From assembly GCA_964622255.1 (NCBI GenBank), contig CAZUPK010000083.1:1-6748 (forward strand): a stretch of DNA of 6,748 bases, given 5' to 3'. This stretch comes from SZUA-1377 sp964622255 (GTDB taxonomy: Bacteria > Campylobacterota > Campylobacteria > Campylobacterales > QNZT01). The translations under genes and the position numbers were made by a program. The notes below the pieces were generated by a model that saw only the letters and a program-made list of their open reading frames with translations, had not been told where the DNA came from and made no database searches. Below, piece by piece: positions 1-4,630 of the stretch (positions within the stretch are counted from its first letter, which is position 1; each line of letters begins with the position of its first letter).

Positions 1-372
1 TTTATAGTTTTTCTCACCAAAAGAAAAATCCAATCTATACGGAGTTAATACGGCTTTAAAGCTATATGGTTGCTCCTTTGTATCAAACCACTCTTTTAAC
101 TCCATCTCATACGGGAGAGTCTCTTTTATCGCTTTTTTTGTCCCCTTATACAAAAAACTCTCAAGAGCTTTTTGTATAACCACTCTTGCATCGCTTTCGC
201 TTAAAAAGTTTATATCTACCCCAAGCTCTTTTGCAAGTAGGGGCAGATACTCTTTTTTGCAAGTTGCTGGGTTAAAGTCAAACCAAGCTTCATCTAAAAG
301 TGCCTTTCTATCTTGAGAGCTAACTTCAAAGTAAGCTTTTAAAACTTCGTTTATATAGTTAGGTATTAGCAT
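1..372 (-). CDS. I: Phage tail protein I (P2 gpI-like baseplate protein), partial
   Basis: This is the N-terminal 124 residues of a baseplate-wedge protein of the P2 gpI family; the stop codon lies left of the window. In P2, gpI works with gpJ at the baseplate edge, next to the tail fibre. I translated it from the ATG at 372-370. It reads MLIPNYINEVLKAYFEVS at the start, has a segment resembling the family's LPxLAxELGVD pattern at residues 43-53 (YLPLLAKELGVD), and then a KGTKKAIKETL stretch near 76-86 that fits the family's conserved GT-AI motif. The start overlaps the end of J by 14 bases and is preceded by a GGGAG ribosome site about 7 bases upstream. The order V-W-J-I supports the call. 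P2 gpI is about 176 residues, so roughly a third is probably missing. A tail fibre gene would be expected next. Confidence 0.8.
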   Translation of the reverse strand, partial: MLIPNYINEVLKAYFEVSSQDRKALLDEAWFDFNPATCKKEYLPLLAKELGVDINFLSESDARVVIQKALESFLYKGTKKAIKETLPYEMELKEWFDTKEQPYSFKAVLTPYRLDFSFGEKNYK

Positions 373-1441
373 CTCTTACTCCCAAGCTAAACTCAAAACT
401 TAACACTTCGTTAAACTCTGTTTTTATACTACTTAAAGGTTCTCTTAACTCCACATCAACAATATTTTCATCTGCTAATAAATCATAAATCTTTGCTATA
501 CTTAAAAAAACACCAAATCTCCTCTCATATCTCTCAAATCTTTTTTTAATCTCTTTTGTATCAACAAACTCTATATCCTTAGCCAAAAGTGTAGCCTCTA
601 TCAAGATTTTTTTAACAGTGGCTTTTTGCACTACGACTTTATCAGTAAGTGGTCTTATCTCCTCACTACTTAGATACTCTTTTACTATCTGTGTTATATC
701 CTCATCTGCAAAGTAGCATATCTCTACTACTCCCAGACCGCCATTTCTAACATTTGCATCTACAACTCTTACATCAGCACTTTTAGTATAGAAGATATAC
801 ATATTTTTACTTCCGGCTGTTGTTTTTCTATCACGACTTAGCCAAATCCTCTCTCTATACCTTTTGTCATCTTCTTTGTTTGCACCATTTATAAAAGCTG
901 TTAGTTGTTTTGCCTCTACCACCCAAGGGATAGGAGTTAAGATAGTCTCAAGCTTTATATCTTTTTCTTTTACAAACTCTTTAAGCCTTGCTTTTGCAGT
1001 AGTTTTCGTTTCGCCTTTTTTTATAACTGCACTATCTATAAGCTCTGCAGTATTTTGTGAGTCTCCAAGTAGCATACCTTTTGGCAAAATCACATCGCTA
1101 TCTTGAGCTAAAGAGAGAGTAAACTCATATAAAGCTTCCGGTTCTTTTCCCTCAAGCCTACTCACTCCAAATCTTGTAACTCCTATATGATCCAAGTTAC
1201 TTCCGGTTGCATATGCTAAAAAGTTTTGCTTTATCCTCTCGTTTAGATTTATTCTCAAAAGCATCTCTTCATATGCGTCCATCTCGATTAAAGTCATTAA
1301 ATCATCCGCCTCACTCTCTATATACTCTATACCCTTTTTTTGCAGTATCTCTTTTACTTTGCTTAGCTTTCTTGTTACTATCTCTTCATACTCTATACTC
1401 TCAACCATATCTGGAAAAGGAAGACTACTTAAACTTAACAT
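359..1441 (-). CDS. J: Baseplate assembly protein J (P2 gpJ / Mu gp47-like)
   Basis: A 360-residue protein of the Baseplate J family, a structural part of the wedges around the spike in contractile tails. Residues 1-30 have the usual opening, with a short LSSLPFPD motif and an acidic, helical EYEEI segment. ATGSNLDHIGVTRFGVSR at 78-95 matches the family's conserved AxGxxLDxxGxxxGVxR block. Residues 192-232 (DKRYRERI, then TTAGSKNMYIFY and VRVVDANV) match the central core, where a DxxYRxRI motif is followed by a TxGS turn. It is somewhat longer than P2 gpJ (about 300 residues). The ATG at 1441 is preceded by an excellent AAGGAGG site (1457-1451) with a 9-base spacer, which lies inside the end of W; the two genes overlap by 17 bases. 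The stop is TAA at 361-359, inside the start of gene I. Confidence 0.92.
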   Translation of the reverse strand: MLSLSSLPFPDMVESIEYEEIVTRKLSKVKEILQKKGIEYIESEADDLMTLIEMDAYEEMLLRINLNERIKQNFLAYATGSNLDHIGVTRFGVSRLEGKEPEALYEFTLSLAQDSDVILPKGMLLGDSQNTAELIDSAVIKKGETKTTAKARLKEFVKEKDIKLETILTPIPWVVEAKQLTAFINGANKEDDKRYRERIWLSRDRKTTAGSKNMYIFYTKSADVRVVDANVRNGGLGVVEICYFADEDITQIVKEYLSSEEIRPLTDKVVVQKATVKKILIEATLLAKDIEFVDTKEIKKRFERYERRFGVFLSIAKIYDLLADENIVDVELREPLSSIKTEFNEVLSFEFSLGVRDANT

Positions 1442-1703
1442 CTACAAACTCCTCCTTTCCATCCTCTTTATAAAAAACAGTTATCTTCTCTTTAGTCGCT
1501 TCGACTTTTGTTATATCTATGTTTAGATTGTTCTCTATAGCCTCATATACATAGTGCATAGCATCTATCTTAAACTCTTCGCTTATAGGTTTGTCTATCA
1601 ACTTATATAGCTCACTACCAAAGCTTGGTCTCATAACTCTACTGCCAAGTGGAGTTGTTAAAACTCTTGCTATAGCCTCTTGTGTGCTTATCTTTTTAGT
1701 CAT
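1425..1703 (-). CDS. W: Baseplate protein W (GPW/gp25 family)
   Basis: A 92-residue protein of the GPW/gp25 family. Members resemble the T4 gp25 lysozyme-like wedge protein and join the baseplate to the sheath. The diagnostic block is at residues 16-32, TTPLGSRVMRPSFGSEL, close to the family's TplGsRvmrPdfGs pattern. After it come a helical part (AMHYVYEAIENN) and a short beta end. P2 gpW is about 115 residues, so this is a short but complete member. Its ATG overlaps the stop of V in an ATGA junction (1703-1700), with an AAGGCGG-like ribosome site upstream, so translation is probably coupled to V. The end overlaps J by 17 bases. Confidence 0.9.
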   Translation of the reverse strand: MTKKISTQEAIARVLTTPLGSRVMRPSFGSELYKLIDKPISEEFKIDAMHYVYEAIENNLNIDITKVEATKEKITVFYKEDGKEEFVDVKFK

Positions 1704-2203
1704 CTTGGCACCGCCTTGCTATGGTCTTTTACATCATGCTCGTGGTCGGTTAGATCTCCTTTTACATCTGTTATCTTACCTGCAACTTCCAAATCACCAC
1801 TCATTTTAGTTAATGGAGTATCAAGCACTACTTTTGTTGGTGCTTTTAGTTTAACTATCTCTCCATCACTCTCAAATCTCGTATTACCGGCTTCTACTAT
1901 TATGTTATTTGCATTTGCTCCACTTGGCTCTTTTTGGTTTTTGTTAAAGATAGAAGCTACTATAAACCCACCGCTTGGATCCCCATATGGGCTTATAACA
2001 GCTACTTGCTCTCCAACCAAAGGCGGTATCCAAACCTTTACAAAAGAGTTAGCTATAGATACTACCGGCAAAAAGTCGCTCACTCTGTCAAAAACTTTTA
2101 CTCTTGCTAAAGCTTTACCGCTACTTGCTTTTGTTTCTACAATAGTTCCATAGTTGATGATAGCATCGATTTTTTGCTCTAAAAAAGATATCTTTTGGTG
2201 CAT
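1700..2203 (-). CDS. V: Baseplate spike protein V (P2 gpV / Mu gp45-like)
   Basis: Probable trimeric central spike that leads membrane piercing. From the ATG at 2203 it is 167 residues. The N-terminal part is a helix (FLEQKIDAIINYGTI) followed by an OB-fold-like stretch with VWIPPLVGEQVAVISPYGDPSGGFIV, typical of the gpV family. The C-terminal part reads as short beta repeats (VEAGNTRFESDGEIVKLKAP, then TKMSGDLEVAGKITDVKG). It ends with an HEH motif (residues 154-156 of this product); in P2 gpV an HxH from each of three chains holds an iron ion at the spike tip. Three in-frame ATGs occur, at 2227, 2215 and 2203. I chose 2203 because only it has a weak GGGG ribosome site, and it begins one base after the DUF1353 stop. 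The 2227 start would give 175 residues and a 23-base overlap. It is shorter than P2 gpV (about 211). Confidence 0.85.
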   Translation of the reverse strand: MHQKISFLEQKIDAIINYGTIVETKASSGKALARVKVFDRVSDFLPVVSIANSFVKVWIPPLVGEQVAVISPYGDPSGGFIVASIFNKNQKEPSGANANNIIVEAGNTRFESDGEIVKLKAPTKVVLDTPLTKMSGDLEVAGKITDVKGDLTDHEHDVKDHSKAVPR

Positions 2204-2236
2204 ATCAAACCCCATATCTAACTTCATATCTAACTT
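2201..2236. repeat. 12-bp tandem duplication at the DUF1353/V junction
   Basis: Two perfect copies of catatctaactt lie at 2213-2224 and 2225-2236. A degenerate third copy (catatcaaaccc, 8 of 12 matching) is at 2201-2212. The unit is a multiple of three, so it keeps both frames open. In DUF1353 the two perfect copies encode VRYE and VRYG at the C-terminus. In the V frame each of the three units supplies an in-frame ATG, giving the series KLDM, KLDM, GFDM. Replication slippage is the likely origin. Confidence 0.85.
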
Positions 2237-2540
2237 TATGATAAAACTTTACCGCCACAACCATAGCTTTTGTAACAAAACTTTTTTCCACACTAAAAAG
2301 TATCTTTTCAAAATACCAATCCGCCTCTTTATATCTCTCTTTGTCACATAAAAAGTCATGCACCACCACAGCCGGTAAAAACTTCGGCTTAAAAGGTGGA
2401 ACTATAACCCAAAATATCCTCGGTATATTTGCTCCGTTTGTTTTATACCCTTTAGGTATAACCAAAGCTTCATTTACTCTAAAAGGTTTCGCAACTATAT
2501 ATTTGTTGTCTTTTGTCGGTGTTACTACTAAAGGAGTCAT
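2205..2540 (-). CDS. DUF1353 family phage protein
   Basis: A 111-residue protein of the DUF1353 family, which is common in tailed-phage late regions and has no settled function. The recognisable pieces are IPKGYKTNGANIPRIFW at residues 28-44 (family pattern GFxTDxASIPRxxW), VVVHDFLC at 58-65 with the conserved His-Asp pair at 61-62, and KEADWYF at 71-77 (the family's AD-F block). The conserved His/Asp residues suggest a metal site or an enzyme active site, but this is an inference. There is no signal peptide and no obvious membrane segment. The ATG at 2540 overlaps the stop of the upstream lipoprotein gene as ATGA, with an AGAGG ribosome site. The last residues, VRYEVRYGV, come from a 12-bp tandem duplication. 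It lies between the lysis cassette and the baseplate genes. Confidence 0.85.
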   Translation of the reverse strand: MTPLVVTPTKDNKYIVAKPFRVNEALVIPKGYKTNGANIPRIFWVIVPPFKPKFLPAVVVHDFLCDKERYKEADWYFEKILFSVEKSFVTKAMVVAVKFYHKVRYEVRYGV

Positions 2541-2815
2541 TTTGCAAACCTCTTGTTAAAGTCCATATTTTGTTCATTTAAAAGTTCGTTGCAAACTCTT
2601 AAACGATAGTTAGTATTTTTTAGCACTCTATACTCTTTTTTACTCAAGCAAACTTTTCCATTTACTATCTTGTAGCTAATCTTCTTTTTGCTAACTTTGC
2701 AAGTTTTTAACTTTGGCACTTTTGGAGTTATATACTTAACCACATCTTGAGTGCAGCCGCTAAAAAGTGTCGCTAAAAGTGTTATTAGTATCATTTTGAG
2801 TGCTAATTTTTTCAT
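2537..2815 (-). CDS. Rz1-like outer-membrane spanin lipoprotein
   Basis: A 92-residue predicted lipoprotein, probably the outer-membrane half of a two-component spanin that fuses the two membranes in the last step of lysis. Residues 1-21 form a signal peptide: MKK, a hydrophobic stretch, then lipobox LFSGC with Cys21 as the lipidated residue. The mature part is very basic and carries three more cysteines (39, 56, 75), with only two prolines (31, 34), unlike the proline-rich lambda Rz1. Its first 56 bases overlap the end of the upstream gene in another frame, as is usual for Rz/Rz1 pairs, and that overlap encodes nearly all of the signal peptide. The ATG at 2815 has a GAGG site with a 6-base spacer. 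The role is inferred from the lipobox, position and overlap, not from sequence similarity. Another phage lipoprotein is possible. Confidence 0.72.
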   Translation of the reverse strand: MKKLALKMILITLLATLFSGCTQDVVKYITPKVPKLKTCKVSKKKISYKIVNGKVCLSKKEYRVLKNTNYRLRVCNELLNEQNMDFNKRFAK

Positions 2816-3020
2816 CTTTTACCTCATAATTTAAATTTTTTAAAAATTCATTACTCCATTTGATTTCAAAATCTTTTGCATCTTTTGTGCTTTTGCAAAC
2901 TTTAAGCTCGGTTTTTAAACTCTTGTTTTTTTGCTCTAAACTCTTTATTTTTCCATTTAGAACAAATATATAAAATCCCACAGCAAAAACAGCTACTGCA
3001 ATAGTTGTTATTTTATACAT
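2760..3020 (-). CDS. Rz-like inner-membrane spanin
   Basis: An 86-residue protein with the shape of an inner-membrane spanin: short N-terminus (MYKITT), one membrane segment at about 5-21 (TTIAVAVFAVGFYIFVL), then a periplasmic helical region rich in Lys and Glu with coiled-coil spacing (IKSLEQKNKSLKTELKV, 25-41). It has one cysteine (42) and a polar Asn/Thr-rich end. With the lipoprotein encoded by the overlapping downstream gene it probably spans the periplasm and disrupts the outer membrane after the endolysin has cut the wall. I start it at the ATG at 3020 because GGAG lies about 7 bases upstream. An upstream in-frame TTG at 3032 contains that ribosome site and is unlikely to be used. It overlaps the endolysin gene by 8 bases. 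Sequence similarity to known Rz is weak, so the call rests on topology and context. Confidence 0.72.
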   Translation of the reverse strand: MYKITTIAVAVFAVGFYIFVLNGKIKSLEQKNKSLKTELKVCKSTKDAKDFEIKWSNEFLKNLNYEVKDEKISTQNDTNNTFSDTF

Positions 3021-3567
3021 CGCTCTCTCCAAGCCACTCTAAAAACTCACTATATGCATCTAACAGTCTAAACCACCCTTTAGTTCCTGGCATATACTTA
3101 TCTTGATGCGAAGCAAAAAAAGGCTCAGCCAACACGCAAACGCTATTGCCTCTGCACAAAAATCCACCACCTCTTTGTCTTTTTGTTCTCTTCTTTATGT
3201 CTCTATCTCTGTTTTTTAAGTATCTATCAAATATCTCATCCAGCTTTTTAGCTAATCTTTTGCCTCTTTTACTACAATATAAAACTTCATGACCGTTTAT
3301 ATCCTCTCTACCGGCTGCATTAAAATGAAAGCTTATAGAGTAATCGGCTTCCCACTCATCTATTCTTTTGTGAAGCCTCTTCATCTTTTCGCCATAACCA
3401 CCTGGCATATCATCTCTAAAAAAAATTCCAAGAGTAGCACCCTTTGCACCTCTTTGGTATAGTGCTTTAACTAAAAGCGAGTTAAAAACAAACTCACTTA
3501 AACCGGCATTTCCATATGCCCCTCTTTTAAGACTTCTATGACCTACTACCAATGCTATCTTTTTCAT
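3013..3567 (-). CDS. Endolysin: N-acetylmuramoyl-L-alanine amidase (Amidase_3)
   Basis: A 184-residue zinc amidase that cuts the bond between N-acetylmuramic acid and the stem peptide of peptidoglycan, serving as the phage endolysin. The Amidase_3 layout is clear: VVGH (His10) near the start, GLSEF with Glu25, SISFHFNA (77-84) with His81, GHEVLY (92-97) matching the G-E/T-E-V segment, and VLAEPFF (145-151) with Glu148 as probable catalytic acid. His10, Glu25 and His81 would be the zinc ligands. It is a single catalytic domain with no wall-binding domain and no signal peptide, so it should need the adjacent holin for release. The ATG at 3567 forms an ATGA junction with the holin stop and follows a GGAGG site. 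A reading-frame extension up to 3624 (MGCSC...) lies wholly inside the holin gene and lacks support. Confidence 0.9.
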   Translation of the reverse strand: MKKIALVVGHRSLKRGAYGNAGLSEFVFNSLLVKALYQRGAKGATLGIFFRDDMPGGYGEKMKRLHKRIDEWEADYSISFHFNAAGREDINGHEVLYCSKRGKRLAKKLDEIFDRYLKNRDRDIKKRTKRQRGGGFLCRGNSVCVLAEPFFASHQDKYMPGTKGWFRLLDAYSEFLEWLGESDV

Positions 3568-4019
3568 CCATTTCCTCCAAACTTCTCTCTTATTTTCTTT
3601 CCTAAAAGTGCAACTACATCCCATTCTGGAAGTTCATTTGCAGTTCTTATTGCATAAATATTTCCTATAACAGAGTAAGTTTCACTAACTATTAGTAGAT
3701 TTATCCCTAGATTAAAAAAGATGGAAGTATCTTCATTTGATATTTTTGCTGCAAGAGCCAAGGTTATAGGTAAAACTATCAGTGATATTTTAGATATGAT
3801 CCCATATTTCATTTTATTTGATGTTATGCTCTGTTTTAAAGCTCTAGCTTTTGCTATACCTGTAACATAGTCTATCAGTATCAAACAAGCAAATATCCCT
3901 ATAGCCTCTTTATCAAGCCCTATATATGTTAGAAACCAAGATATATATGAGCTAACAGCAAAAAATATCATCTTTATATACATACTCATTTGAGCAGCCG
4001 AGCTTATCTCTTTATCCAT
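3564..4019 (-). CDS. Phage holin (phage_holin_4 / toxin-secretion holin family)
   Basis: A 151-residue membrane protein that probably forms the holes timing lysis and letting the endolysin reach the wall. About four hydrophobic segments are seen: 14-34, 38-57, 76-93 and 102-123. The block LILIDYVTGIAKARAL (47-61), with the D-Y-x-T-G motif at 50-54, followed by S-N-K near 67-69 and KYGIISKISL, is typical of the phage_holin_4 family. The C-terminal tail (KKIREKF) is basic and should be cytoplasmic. It is first in the lysis/baseplate operon, with endolysin, spanins and baseplate genes behind it. The ATG at 4019 is preceded by GAGG about 8 bases upstream. In-frame Met codons at residues 11 and 13 lack ribosome sites, so a dual-start holin/antiholin is not supported. 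Confidence 0.88.
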   Translation of the reverse strand: MDKEISSAAQMSMYIKMIFFAVSSYISWFLTYIGLDKEAIGIFACLILIDYVTGIAKARALKQSITSNKMKYGIISKISLIVLPITLALAAKISNEDTSIFFNLGINLLIVSETYSVIGNIYAIRTANELPEWDVVALLGKKIREKFGGNG

Positions 4020-4051
4020 GCTTTTGCCTCAAAAATTTTTTCATCTGCAAA

Positions 4052-4087
4052 ATTTTAAGAAAAAAGCATGTTTAAAATAAAGTGCTA
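4052..4087 (-). promoter_or_regulatory. Predicted late promoter of the lysis/baseplate operon
   Basis: Read on the minus strand, the 15-base inverted-repeat arm (4087 to 4073) is followed after exactly 15 bases by TAAAAT (4057 to 4052), part of TTAAAAT. This is a plausible -10 box, with a start expected near 4045 and a short leader to the holin ATG at 4019. There is no good -35 hexamer; the arm would cover about -42 to -28, where an activator usually binds. The same layout is mirrored on the plus strand, which is the main reason for the call. Confidence 0.5.
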
Positions 4088-4156
4088 AATTTGAGGAATA
4101 TTTAGTATGACTATATAAACAGACTATATAAACAGACTATATAGCACTTTATTTTA
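4073..4156. repeat. Perfect 15-bp inverted repeat around a 54-bp core
   Basis: taaaataaagtgcta at 4073-4087 is the exact reverse complement of tagcactttatttta at 4142-4156. The 54 bases between (4088-4141) contain a 13-bp tandem repeat. Matching stops abruptly at both the inner and outer edges of the arms. The arms point outward towards the two divergent operons, so each operon has the same 15-base word at the same distance from its -10 candidate. I infer paired operators for one shared late regulator. A recombination site is possible but less likely. Confidence 0.9.
4109..4143. repeat. 13-bp tandem repeat, 2.7 copies
   Basis: gactatataaaca occurs at 4109-4121 and 4122-4134, followed by a partial copy, gactatata, at 4135-4143. 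The last two bases of the partial copy are the first two bases of the right inverted-repeat arm. The repeat is very AT-rich and lies between two divergent predicted promoters. It could be a set of regulator sites, a bendable or easily melted stretch, or a slippage product. It is not a CRISPR: the units are short and have no spacers. Confidence 0.9.
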
Positions 4157-4177
4157 GAGGATGAGTTAGATTACAAT
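4142..4177 (+). promoter_or_regulatory. Predicted late promoter of the head operon
   Basis: The plus-strand arm (4142-4156) is followed after exactly 15 bases by TACAAT (4172-4177), part of TTACAAT. It differs by one base from the TTAAAAT found at the same distance on the opposite side. A start near 4184 would leave a leader of about 15 bases that still includes the AAGGA ribosome site (4188-4192) of the first gene. No -35 consensus is visible at normal spacing, which suggests activator dependence, as for Mu late promoters. That parallel is an inference. Confidence 0.5.
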
Positions 4178-4198
4178 CCAAGCAAAAAAGGATTTTTT

Positions 4199-4630
4199 AT
4201 GCAGATACAAGAGGTTAGAAACTCTATCATAGAAGCACTCTCTCCTCTGGATATAACTGTTAAAAAATATTTAGGAGAGTTAAGCACTTCAAAAGAGCCT
4301 GAACTCCTACAAAATGAACTCCCTATTATATTTGTAGATTTTAAAGGTGATGTAGCAGATGGTTTTTTAAGAAAGTTAAAATTTAACCTCTACTTTGTCC
4401 ACATAACCTTTAGTTCAAATTCAAAATACAGAGAAAAAACATCTCAAGAGTTAGAAGAGATACTACAAAGAAGTGAAGAGTTGCTTTATAAAGTAAACAA
4501 CATAGATATAACAACAAAATCCTCAAAGAAGATATTTGATGCAAAAACAGATAGAGGATATCTAACTATCTTTAGTAGAGATATAGAAGCAACTATATCA
4601 AACACACAAAACACAGGAGAAAACTTATGA
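4199..4630 (+). CDS. gp37/DUF1834-like phage protein (possible tail terminator)
   Basis: A 143-residue soluble alpha/beta protein and the first gene of the head operon. Its layout fits the DUF1834 (Mu gp37-type) family: an N-terminal helix (QEVRNSIIEALSPL), a lysine-rich strand, a strand ending a loop as ELPIIFVDFKGD (39-50), a central strand KFNLYFVHITF, a long amphipathic helix (SQELEEILQRSEELLYKV), and a last strand pair where YLTIFSRDIEATI (about 121-133) resembles the family end. Proteins of this kind in Mu-like phages are thought to sit at the tail end near the head. I recognise it only by overall pattern, so the assignment is tentative. Its place before the protease differs from Mu, where gp37 is encoded after the major head gene. 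The ATG at 4199 has AAGGA with a 6-base spacer. It overlaps the next gene as ATGA. Confidence 0.55.
   Translation: MQIQEVRNSIIEALSPLDITVKKYLGELSTSKEPELLQNELPIIFVDFKGDVADGFLRKLKFNLYFVHITFSSNSKYREKTSQELEEILQRSEELLYKVNNIDITTKSSKKIFDAKTDRGYLTIFSRDIEATISNTQNTGENL

Noticed and set aside
864..2559. Several plus-strand open frames opposite the baseplate genes (864-1106, 1207-1473, 1591-1809, 1680-2153, 2154-2351, 2341-2559)
   Set aside because: They are antisense to well-recognised minus-strand genes and their products look like low-complexity Ser/Leu/Phe shadows without family features.
2618..2629. A partial copy of the inverted-repeat word (tagcactcta) inside the spanin gene
   Set aside because: Only the first seven bases match, there is no -10 at the same distance, and the bases are explained by the coding frame.
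3020..3032. TTG start at 3032 for the inner-membrane spanin
   Set aside because: The TTG overlaps the GGAG ribosome site that serves the ATG at 3020.
3565..3624. Longer endolysin starting at 3624 (MGCSC...)
   Set aside because: The extension lies inside the holin gene and has no family similarity. The ATG at 3567 has a GGAGG site and an ATGA junction, and gives the normal Amidase_3 start.
3983..4019. Dual-start holin/antiholin using Met11 or Met13
   Set aside because: No ribosome site precedes the internal Met codons and no charged residue is placed as in lambda S.
4109..4143. CRISPR-like array
   Set aside because: The repeat unit is 13 bp, directly adjacent, with no spacers and no cas genes.
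4073..4156. Terminator or invertible promoter segment
   Set aside because: No T run follows either arm in a useful place. The -10 candidates lie outside the arms, so inversion would not reverse the promoters. Inversion of the core alone cannot be excluded.
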